Notes under the pieces: generated by a model
The model's database searches: none
Seen by the model: the letters and a program-made list of their open reading frames with translations, nothing else
What the model was told of the DNA's origin: nothing
Source of the DNA: Diplonema japonicum
Lineage: Eukaryota > Euglenozoa > Diplonemea > Diplonemida > Diplonemidae
Length of the DNA: 64,000 bases
Direction of reading: 5' to 3'
NCBI GenBank assembly: GCA_964019335.1
Contig: OZ025704.1
Coordinates: 186,001-250,000 of the forward strand
Translations under genes and position numbers: made by a program
Shown: positions 18,879 through 25,213 of the stretch, piece after piece
How the letters are laid out: each line of letters opens with the position of its first letter
Position numbering within the stretch: position 1 is the stretch's first letter

Positions 18879-20108
18879 ATGGACGACGACGACACGGACG
18901 AGAAGATCGAGATCGCTTGGAAGTTCATCGACAATGAGGTGATCGACAAGATGTGTGAAGCGATCGGGAACACAAACCTGGACCCGTTGATCACCGTACT
19001 AGACCTCACGGACAACAAGCTCGGCCCGCAAGGAATGCAACGACTGGCCAATACAATGGAAACCGGCTTCATCTCCGACTGCGTTATAAGGTACAACAAC
19101 ATCGGCAAGGAAGGCGCTGACAGCGTGTCGCTTGTTGTGGAAGGAAGCCAGACACTTACAAACCTCGATTTAAGAGGCAACAAGCTCGACGCGGCGGCTT
19201 TGAAGAAGCTAATGAAAGCTGTCGGAGATTCTGAGAAACTAAAGCTTCTCGGTCTCGGGGGGAATGATTGCGGTGCAGAAGGTGCTGTTTACATCTCCGC
19301 AGCCTTGACACGATCCCCTTCCATCACTAACGTTCAGTTGTGGAAATGCGGGTTCGGTTCAGAGGGAGCGGAACACCTCTCCGCAGTACTCGCACACAAC
19401 AGCAGCATATTAACAATCGATTTGTGGAACAACCGCTTCGGTCCCGAGGGAACAGGGTACTTAAGCAAAGGCTTGGCGCACAACAACACGTTGAAACGGC
19501 TTTCGTTAGGTGATAACCGGATTACTGACGCTGGGCTCCCCGATCTCTGCAGGGCCTTGAAGGGCAGCAGGACCCTCATGGACGTGGATTTAAGAAGTAA
19601 CGGATTTACACCCGAAGGCATTATAATGCTGGCAAAGGCTTTGAAAGATCACACCAGTATACAGTCGATCCATTTATGCAGCAACACAATCGGGGCGGAC
19701 GGGGCAGAAGCGATCGCAGATTCATGGAAAAAGAACTCGGCTCTTGTTGACATCGATTTGTGGAACACAAAGCTCGGGTCGAATGGCGCGAAACATATTG
19801 CGAATCTTTTATCCCACAACAGCCATCTTATGAGCCTTTCTCTTGCAGGGAATAACATAGATACATCGGCCGCTTCTGAACTGGCGGCTGCCATTCCCAC
19901 TGCAACGTCGTTTGAGTTCATCGATCTCGTGAATAATGAAATAAATATTGAAGGTGCGGAGGCGCTGCTCTCTGCTGTCGAGAAGAACCCTTCTGTGACA
20001 AGCCTGTCTCTGCATGGTAATAATATTAGCAGGGTGATGCAGAAAAAGATCAATTCAACCTTGCATGAACGGAGGGTGCAGGCAGGGATCGATCGAGAAG
20101 GGAAATAG
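18879..20108 (+). CDS. Leucine-rich-repeat protein, ribonuclease-inhibitor (RNI) type
   Basis: ATG 18879 (MDDDDTDEKIEI) is chosen because the upstream open frame is only poly-Phe from a T tract, and CCTAG at 18851-18855 is a plausible trans-splice acceptor. The 409-aa protein is almost entirely twelve to thirteen 28-residue repeats (about residues 37-395) of the form xLxxLxLxxNxIxxxGAxxLxxALxxN, for example 'TLKRLSLGDNRITDAGLPDL' and 'SIQSIHLCSNTIGADGAEAI'. The 28-residue spacing with alternating A-type helices is the RNI class, as in NLRC3, RNH1 or flagellar LRR proteins. No NACHT or other domain is attached. The binding partner is unknown. Confidence 0.85.
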   Translation: MDDDDTDEKIEIAWKFIDNEVIDKMCEAIGNTNLDPLITVLDLTDNKLGPQGMQRLANTMETGFISDCVIRYNNIGKEGADSVSLVVEGSQTLTNLDLRGNKLDAAALKKLMKAVGDSEKLKLLGLGGNDCGAEGAVYISAALTRSPSITNVQLWKCGFGSEGAEHLSAVLAHNSSILTIDLWNNRFGPEGTGYLSKGLAHNNTLKRLSLGDNRITDAGLPDLCRALKGSRTLMDVDLRSNGFTPEGIIMLAKALKDHTSIQSIHLCSNTIGADGAEAIADSWKKNSALVDIDLWNTKLGSNGAKHIANLLSHNSHLMSLSLAGNNIDTSAASELAAAIPTATSFEFIDLVNNEINIEGAEALLSAVEKNPSVTSLSLHGNNISRVMQKKINSTLHERRVQAGIDREGK

Positions 20109-20153
20109 TTTAAGAAATGGGGAGAAGAAAGAAAAAAAAAAAAGCATTTTCAT

Positions 20154-20191
<38 letters not shown>

Positions 20192-20198
20192 GGGAACG

Positions 20199-20279
20199 AC
20201 CCCAAAAGGGGAGCATCATAAGGTAGGCACGCCACCCGCGGCGGGCCGTTGCTAACCACTTCGTTCCTATCATAGTGAA
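20199..20279 (-). repeat. 80-bp dispersed repeat, copy 2 (SINE-like)
   Basis: This is a near-identical partner of 3671-3750. It also lies between T runs: about 30 T before ACAGGGAACG and 12 T after CATAGTGAA. Read on the minus strand, the element is followed by ACGTTCCCTGT-like sequence and a long A run, which would serve as a poly-A tail. The near identity of two copies 16 kb apart points to recent spread or strong constraint. Confidence 0.7.
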
Positions 20280-20570
20280 TTTTTTTTTTTTCCCCCATCC
20301 CTTGCCTCCCCCCTCCACCCTTTAAGATGTGAATATTCTATATTGTTTCATTATCTTTTCTTCTTCGATTTCTTTTTTACGCTGTGCCCAGTGCGAGACG
20401 CCATGAAATAAGACAAACAATCAGACCGGCTGTCTCAAAAGAATTGATCTACGGCAGGTCGTTTTTGCTGGAATGGCTCTTCTCCTCGAGCCAAACCGCC
20501 CCCTATCAGAACGGTGAGCACTCACCGCACACCGAAATTTATCAATTCCTTTTTGCCCAGAGGAATAATA
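20280..20570. other. Leader region before the snoRNA array
   Basis: After a T/C-rich tract, 20385-20560 has ordinary composition without an open frame. It contains a perfect short hairpin, CGGTGAG-CA-CTCACCG, around 20513-20528. It could be a further small RNA or part of the primary transcript of the array, but no box motif was convincing. Confidence 0.35.
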
Positions 20571-20659
20571 TGACGATAACTGTATTTCACAATCACATCA
20601 CAGACCTGTTCGAGAAGCATTTGTTTGCTCTTGCCGAGACCGAAATAAAACCATTCTGA
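20571..20659 (+). ncRNA. C/D snoRNA copy 1 (diverged first copy)
   Basis: The first copy of the array, 89 nt. Box C is TGACGA instead of TGATGA, and the 3' part reads GCCGAGACCGAAATAAAACC. The guide core is unchanged and box D (CTGA) is intact. The changes are limited to sequence outside the guide. Confidence 0.65.
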
Positions 20660-20724
20660 TTTGTCTTTCCCGTTCGCCCCCCTTTTTTTCTTGGGCCTTC
20701 GTCTGTCCCTTGGGTTTTGTTTCA

Positions 20725-20809
20725 TGATGACAAACCTATTTCACAATCACATCACAGACCTGTTCGAGAAGCATTGTTCATGCCGAGAACCGAATTCAAA
20801 TATATCTGA
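20725..20809 (+). ncRNA. C/D snoRNA copy 2
   Basis: 85 nt with intact TGATGA and CTGA. The segment after box C is CAAACCTATTTCAC, and the loop is GCATTGTTCATGCC, shorter than in most copies. Confidence 0.75.
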
Positions 20810-20860
20810 TTTTTTTTTTGTTCTTCTCTGTGCTCTGAGGGCATCTGTTAGGTTTTTTCA

Positions 20861-20946
20861 TGATGACAACAACATTTCACAATCACATCACAGACCTGTT
20901 CGAGAAGCATTTGTTTATGCCGAGAACCGAATTAAAATTTATCTGA
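20861..20946 (+). ncRNA. C/D snoRNA copy 3 (consensus)
   Basis: 86 nt, identical to the majority form: CAACAACATTTCACAATC after box C, loop GCATTTGTTTATGCC, and AAAATTTAT before box D. Confidence 0.8.
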
Positions 20947-21018
20947 TCCTTTTTTTCTGTGTGCAGGATGGCCTTAGATGGGTGCCTCCTGAGAATCCCT
21001 TTCTTTGATCAGTTTTCG

Positions 21019-21104
21019 TGATGACAACAACATTTCACAATCACATCACAGACCTGTTCGAGAAGCATTTGCTCATGCCGAGAACCGAATTCAAATTTAT
21101 CTGA
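21019..21104 (+). ncRNA. C/D snoRNA copy 4
   Basis: 86 nt. It differs from the majority by the loop GCATTTGCTCATGCC and by AATTCAAATTTAT before box D. Confidence 0.8.
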
Positions 21105-21155
21105 TTTCTTTTCTTTCTCTCTCTGTGCTCTGAGGGCATTTGTTAGGCTTTTTCA

Positions 21156-21242
21156 TGATGACAACAACATTTCACAATCACATCACAGACCTGTTCGAGA
21201 AGCATTTGTTTATGCCGAGAACCGAATTAAAACATTTTCTGA
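21156..21242 (+). ncRNA. C/D snoRNA copy 5
   Basis: 87 nt with the majority loop. The bases before box D are AAAACATTTT, which shows how variable the box D-proximal segment is. Confidence 0.8.
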
Positions 21243-21309
21243 CCCATCTGCACAATCTTTCTGTAGTCTCTGGTTTTTTATTTTTATTTTTTTTCTTTGC
21301 GGGAGTAAA

Positions 21310-21394
21310 TGATGACAACAACATTTCACATCACATCACAGACCTGTTCGAGAAGCATTTGCTCATGCCGAGAACCGAATTAAAATTTATCTGA
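21310..21394 (+). ncRNA. C/D snoRNA copy 6
   Basis: 85 nt. One A is missing just before the guide (TTTCACATCACATCACAGAC), shared with copies 10 and 12. The loop is of the GCTCATGCC type. Confidence 0.8.
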
Positions 21395-21466
21395 TTTTTT
21401 TTTTCTTCGGGGTCGAAGGCCTTAGAAGGGAGTCCCACCGCTCTGAGGGCATCCGTTAGGCTTTCA

Positions 21467-21552
21467 TGATGACAACAATATTTCACAATCACATCACAGA
21501 CCTGTTCGAGAAGCATTTGTTTATGCCGAGAACCGAATTAAAATTTATCTGA
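21467..21552 (+). ncRNA. C/D snoRNA copy 7
   Basis: 86 nt, majority form except ACAACAATATTTCAC after box C. Confidence 0.8.
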
Positions 21553-21608
21553 CCCATTTCTCTTTTTCCTTTTTAGGCAGGAAGGGTGCCTCTCGAGAAT
21601 GCACTTCG

Positions 21609-21699
21609 TGATGACAACCATATTTTCACAATCACATCACAGACCTGTTCGAGAAGCATTAATTTGCTATTGCCGAGAACCGAATTAAAACCTTTCTGA
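21609..21699 (+). ncRNA. C/D snoRNA copy 8
   Basis: 91 nt. It has ACAACCATATTTTCAC after box C and is the first copy in the array with the longer loop GCATTAATTTGCTATTGCC. Confidence 0.8.
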
Positions 21700-21752
21700 C
21701 CCATCATCTGTATATGGCTTCTGTGATGTCTCTTTTGTTTTGCAGTGATAAA

Positions 21753-21838
21753 TGATGACAACAACATTTCACAATCACATCACAGACCTGTTCGAGAAGC
21801 ATTTGTTTATGCCGAGAACCGAATTAAAATTTATCTGA
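21753..21838 (+). ncRNA. C/D snoRNA copy 9
   Basis: 86 nt, apparently identical to copy 3 over its whole length, although it lies 0.9 kb away. Confidence 0.8.
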
Positions 21839-21898
21839 TTTTTTCTTCTTTTTCTTCTCTCGGAAATGGGGAGGGGCCAAGTTGTACAATTTCTGTAA

Positions 21899-21987
21899 TG
21901 ATGACAACAACATTTCACATCACATCACAGACCTGTTCGAGAAGCATTAATTTGCTATTGCCGAGAACCGAATTAAAATTTCTCTGA
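21899..21987 (+). ncRNA. C/D snoRNA copy 10
   Basis: 89 nt, with the one-A deletion before the guide and the long loop GCATTAATTTGCTATTGCC. AAAATTTCT precedes box D. Confidence 0.8.
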
Positions 21988-22032
21988 TAAATGCTTGTGC
22001 CCTAAGTCTTTTTTTTTTTTTTTTTTTTTTCG

Positions 22033-22119
22033 TGATGACAACAACATTTCACAATCACATCACAGACCTGTTCGAGAAGCATTTTGTTTATGCCGAGAAC
22101 CGAATTAAAACACCTCTGA
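22033..22119 (+). ncRNA. C/D snoRNA copy 11
   Basis: 87 nt. The loop has one extra T (GCATTTTGTTTATGCC), and AAAACACCT precedes box D, as in copy 15. Confidence 0.8.
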
Positions 22120-22163
22120 TCCTCACATGCTGCCTTTTGCATCTTGTTGCAAGCTATTTTTCG

Positions 22164-22253
22164 TGATGACAATCCTTCATTCACATCACATCACAGACCT
22201 GTTCGAGAAGCATCTATTTACTCTTGCCGAGAACCGAATTAAAATCTTTCTGA
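22164..22253 (+). ncRNA. C/D snoRNA copy 12
   Basis: 90 nt. ACAATCCTTCATTCAC follows box C and the loop is GCATCTATTTACTCTTGCC. It pairs with copy 16 as a distinct subtype. Confidence 0.8.
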
Positions 22254-22292
22254 CCACATTTTTTGTTAAATGCTCACTGCCCAAAGTCCTTA

Positions 22293-22382
22293 TGATGACA
22301 ACAATATTTCACAATCACATCACAGACCTGTTCGAGAAGCATTAATTTGCTATTGCCGAGAACCGAATTAAAACATCTCTGA
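22293..22382 (+). ncRNA. C/D snoRNA copy 13
   Basis: 90 nt with the long-loop form. AAAACATCT precedes box D. It is nearly identical to copy 17. Confidence 0.8.
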
Positions 22383-22522
22383 TCACCCCCCTTTTTTTTG
22401 TTAAACGCCCGTGCCCCCCCTCCCTATATTGCGCATGACCCCCCAACCCGGAGGGGGGGGGGGGGTCGATATATGCGGTACCCCCCCCCCCCCCCCTCTC
22501 ACCCAAGTTCCTCTTTTTTTTG

Positions 22523-22612
22523 TGATGACAACAATATTTCACAATCACATCACAGACCTGTTCGAGAAGCATTAATTTGTTATTGCCGAGAACCGAATTA
22601 AAATTTCTCTGA
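22523..22612 (+). ncRNA. C/D snoRNA copy 14
   Basis: 90 nt with loop GCATTAATTTGTTATTGCC. It is preceded by the longest spacer, which contains G and C runs at 22440-22498. Confidence 0.8.
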
Positions 22613-22676
22613 TCCCCCCCCCCCCCCTCCCCCCTTTTTTTGTTAAATGTTTGTGCCCCAGGTCTTTTTTTTTCCG

Positions 22677-22762
22677 TGATGACAACAATATTTCACAATC
22701 ACATCACAGACCTGTTCGAGAAGCATTTGCTCATGCCGAGAACCGAATTAAAACACCTCTGA
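22677..22762 (+). ncRNA. C/D snoRNA copy 15
   Basis: 86 nt with loop GCATTTGCTCATGCC and AAAACACCT before box D. The spacer after it matches the spacer after copy 11. Confidence 0.8.
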
Positions 22763-22805
22763 TCTTCACATGTTGCCTTTTGCATCTTTTTGTAAACAGT
22801 TTTCG

Positions 22806-22896
22806 TGATGACAATCCTTCATTCACAATCACATCACAGACCTGTTCGAGAAGCATCTATTTGCTCTTGCCGAGAACCGAATTAAAATCTTTCTGA
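22806..22896 (+). ncRNA. C/D snoRNA copy 16
   Basis: 91 nt, of the CAATCCTTCATTCAC subtype with loop GCATCTATTTGCTCTTGCC. It is the counterpart of copy 12. Confidence 0.8.
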
Positions 22897-22942
22897 CCAC
22901 CCCATTTTCTTTATTAAATGCCCACTGCCCAAAGTCCTTTCA

Positions 22943-23032
22943 TGATGACAACACTATTTCACAATCACATCACAGACCTGTTCGAGAAGCATTAATTTGC
23001 TATTGCCGAGAACCGAATTAAAACATCTCTGA
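22943..23032 (+). ncRNA. C/D snoRNA copy 17 (last complete copy)
   Basis: 90 nt. It has ACAACACTATTTCAC after box C and the long loop, with AAAACATCT before box D. Confidence 0.8.
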
Positions 23033-23073
23033 TCTATGTTTTGCTGCCCTTCGCCTTGTTGTAAGCATTTTCG

Positions 23074-23129
23074 TGATGACAATCCTTGTCGTCGTGTGTA
23101 GCCCGTAAGGGACGTTTAGAATTTCCTGA
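23074..23129 (+). ncRNA. Truncated copy 18 or a distinct short C/D-like RNA
   Basis: The start TGATGACAATCCTT and the upstream spacer match copies 12 and 16. From 23088 the sequence is unrelated (GTCGTCGTGTGTAGCCCG...) and ends in CTGA at 23126-23129. The result is 56 nt with both terminal boxes. AGAATTTC directly before box D is complementary to GAAATTCT, which occurs in conserved SSU rRNA, but eight bases are weak evidence. The simplest view is the broken edge of the array. Confidence 0.35.
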
Positions 23130-23296
23130 TTTTCACTTACTCCTCCAATTTTAGCTTTTTTTTAATACAATATTTTCCTAAGAACCATTAAAAAAAATAA
23201 TAAAAATAATAAATAAATAAATAAGAAAATAGAATTCACAAGATGCACAGGTTAAGAACCACATTTACTTTAAAAAAACACCTACAAAGAACCATC

Positions 23297-23974
23297 ATGG
23301 AGCTCAACGCCGACCTTGGTAAGTCAGTGGCGATCGACAGTGCAAAAATAGACTGGACCACGAGCCAAATGAAGGGGGTGATGAGGCGAATGCTTGAAAG
23401 GAAGGGTGATGAGGTGGCCATATGCGCTACAATTGTGAAGTACGACCCCGAAAGCTACTACGACGAGCACGGGCACGAAGAAGGGGAGGAGTTCGTGGTC
23501 CTCGAGGGAGTCTTCTCGGACAATTACGGTGACTTCCCTGCAGGCACTTATGTGAGGAACCCACCGGGATCCAAGCACAAGCCGTTCACAAAAGGCGGGT
23601 GTGCTATCTTTGTCCGTCTGCGACAGTTTCTTCCTGAAGACCAGCAGTACGTCCGGACAAACATTTTCGAGCAACCGGAATCCGCTTGGAAAACAGACGG
23701 TGCCACCAAGGTTTCCACCCTGCCCCTCCACACCTACGCCACTGAAACCTTCTCTGTTCTGAAGATCCCACCGCAGACATCGGTTCCTTCGCGTGTCACA
23801 ACACGAATTGAGGAGTCCTTTATTCTCAAGGGATCTATCATGGAGGGTGGTGAGGTGCACCCTGTTCACTCTTGGATCCGAAAGGCCGTCGGTTCCCCAT
23901 GCACGTGGAAGAGCGGAGACGAAGAATGCTACATTTTGCACAGGGTGGGGAGGTCTAAGCATCCCGAGTTGTGA
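23297..23974 (+). CDS. ChrR-like cupin protein, bacterial type
   Basis: ATG 23297 is preferred over the in-frame ATG 23243. The shorter form starts MELNADLGKSVAIDSAKIDW, exactly how bacterial ChrR-like cupins begin as I recall them, and GATGCACAG at 23241-23249 is a likely trans-splice acceptor. The 225-aa protein has a first cupin with 'HGHEEGEEFVVLEGVFSDNY', then GDFPAGTYVRNPPGSKHKPF and GCAIFVRLRQF. The His residues of HGHEEGEE and the later H of SKHKPF are typical metal ligands. The C-terminal half has a second, weaker cupin-like repeat (EESFILKGSIMEGGEVHPVH). The family includes the sensor domain of anti-sigma factor ChrR, but here there is no zinc-binding ASD domain. The role in the cell is unknown. 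It is intronless. Confidence 0.8.
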   Translation: MELNADLGKSVAIDSAKIDWTTSQMKGVMRRMLERKGDEVAICATIVKYDPESYYDEHGHEEGEEFVVLEGVFSDNYGDFPAGTYVRNPPGSKHKPFTKGGCAIFVRLRQFLPEDQQYVRTNIFEQPESAWKTDGATKVSTLPLHTYATETFSVLKIPPQTSVPSRVTTRIEESFILKGSIMEGGEVHPVHSWIRKAVGSPCTWKSGDEECYILHRVGRSKHPEL

Positions 23975-24633
23975 AAAGGTGGTGGTGGGGATTTAAAAAA
24001 AAAAAAGATTAAAAAAAAGGGGGGAGGAAGGGATGGAGGGTAAATATTACACTACATGTGTGACGTTACAAGTCACGCTGTAGTGTACCCCCCTTTTTTT
24101 CTTTTTTACCAAACGGTTAGCAATCTGATTTTTTTTTTCTGTTTTGCTATTTTATTTTTGCTTACAGACGAATTAGAACCAAAAAAGAAAAAAAAGACAC
24201 ACGAGCTTTCGTGCTTTTTTTTTTTTTTTTATTGTGGTGGTCATTGCAAGAGCACCTATAGGAATTTTGGGACGATTCAGTTTACAGAATAGTTCTTTTT
24301 TTTCTTTATTCTTCTTCTCTTTTCTCTCTTTTTTGTCCTGAGGTTAGAACAGTAAAGAACAAGACTCAATACTTCTCCTCCGGCTTAGCTTTCAAAAAGA
24401 AAGCTGAAAAAAAAAAAAAAAAAAAAAACGGGAGGGGGAACAAAATAAAAAGAGATTTGTGTTCATGTGAGACACCCCCATTGAGGGGAACACTGTTTTT
24501 AAGAACGAAACACACATGAAACATACAAACCCTCAGCTCCCTCTCTCCTTCTTTTGATATTTTTTTTTTGGCAACCCGTGAAATGAAAGTGTTTTTTTTT
24601 TTTTTTTTCATAGGGAAAAAAAAAGGGGGGGAA
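23975..24633. other. Intergenic region with a strong hairpin
   Basis: A 40-nt hairpin at 24048-24087 pairs TACACTACA with TGTAGTGTA and, inside, GTGTGAC with GTCACGC (one G-U pair), leaving a small loop. It lies 74 nt after the cupin stop, probably in the 3' UTR. The remainder is T- and A-run sequence. There is ordinary sequence at 24160-24290 and 24440-24540 without an open frame of interest. Confidence 0.5.
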
Positions 24634-25098
24634 ATGACGATTCTCGACAAATGGTGGGTGTGCTCAAAATGTGGGGAAAAGAACCCTGGAGCGGAACAGA
24701 CCGAGAGCATTACAGTGAAAAAGAAGGAAGGAGAGAGAATGGGCATGGTGTGGGGTATTGGGCTGAAGGTGAAGGGAGCACGGGAAAACAGCCCCGCTGT
24801 TCTGGCAGGAGCGCTGGACCACATTGGTTGGGAGGTTATCAGCGTGAACAATGAAAAAGTTACAACGGTGGCAGAAGTAAACGCAATTTCCTGGCCGAGT
24901 ACGGAGGTCACCATCGCAATGATTCTGAAAAAAAGAAACACATGCACAAAATGCCACTCCTCCTGCAGAGTACTGTGCAAGACATGTGGGTCCCCCGTTA
25001 GCGAAACTACAGGCCACTGTGTAGTGGTTACCTGCCCTGCCAAACCCCCTATAAAGCCAGAATCCATGGAACATGTTGATGCTTGCTCTATTCAGTAA
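24634..25098 (+). CDS. Small zinc-ribbon / PDZ-like protein
   Basis: ATG 24634 (MTILDKWWVCSKCGEKNPG) begins a RanBP2-like half finger, CSKC. The central part reads 'GIGLKVKGARENSPAVLAGA' then 'LDHIGWEVISVNNEKVTTVA', which has the GLGL...SPA..AGL..GD.I..VN shape of a PDZ domain with an unusual HIGWEV turn. The C-terminus has CTKCHSSCRVLCKTCGSPV, a second cysteine cluster. The protein is 154 aa. The open frame extends upstream only through a T run. A comparable PDZ plus zinc-ribbon combination occurs again at 47832-49457, so the two may be distant members of one lineage-specific family. Function unknown. Confidence 0.7.
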   Translation: MTILDKWWVCSKCGEKNPGAEQTESITVKKKEGERMGMVWGIGLKVKGARENSPAVLAGALDHIGWEVISVNNEKVTTVAEVNAISWPSTEVTIAMILKKRNTCTKCHSSCRVLCKTCGSPVSETTGHCVVVTCPAKPPIKPESMEHVDACSIQ

Positions 25099-25213
25099 TT
25101 CTATGTTGCCCCCCCTCGCCGCATTTAGCCTTTTTTTTTTGTATTCTCACCATAGGTAGATAGATTAGAGTCCCCCCCTCCACGCCCCCCCCCTCCCCTT
25201 CCTCCTCAGAACA

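Larger units (their letters stand above)
20571..23129 (+). repeat. Tandem C/D box snoRNA array (17 complete copies and one truncated)
   Basis: A module of 85-91 nt recurs with starts 129-158 bp apart, plus one 230-bp step caused by G and C runs. Each starts with TGATGA (box C) and ends with CTGA (box D). The invariant core is TCACATCACAGACCTGTTCG, followed by GAGAAGCAT and GCCGAGAACCGAATTAAAA. Fifteen nt, CATCACAGACCTGTT, are perfectly complementary to the universally conserved SSU rRNA stretch AACAGGTCTGTGATG. From memory, that is the target zone of human SNORD25 and yeast snR56. A canonical box D' is not obvious after the guide (CGAG follows). The six or so bases before box D vary, so only the internal guide is conserved. 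Spacers are T-rich but related to each other. All copies are on the + strand. Confidence 0.85.

Noticed and set aside
20571-23129. CRISPR-like array (repeat plus variable spacer)
   Set aside because: The repeats are 85-91 nt with C and D boxes, the spacers are related T-rich sequence rather than unique protospacers, no cas genes occur, and the window is eukaryotic.
23243-23296. Upstream ATG of the cupin gene as the true start
   Set aside because: CACAG at 23249 is a probable trans-splice acceptor that would remove it, and the shorter protein starts exactly like bacterial family members. A targeting extension is not excluded.
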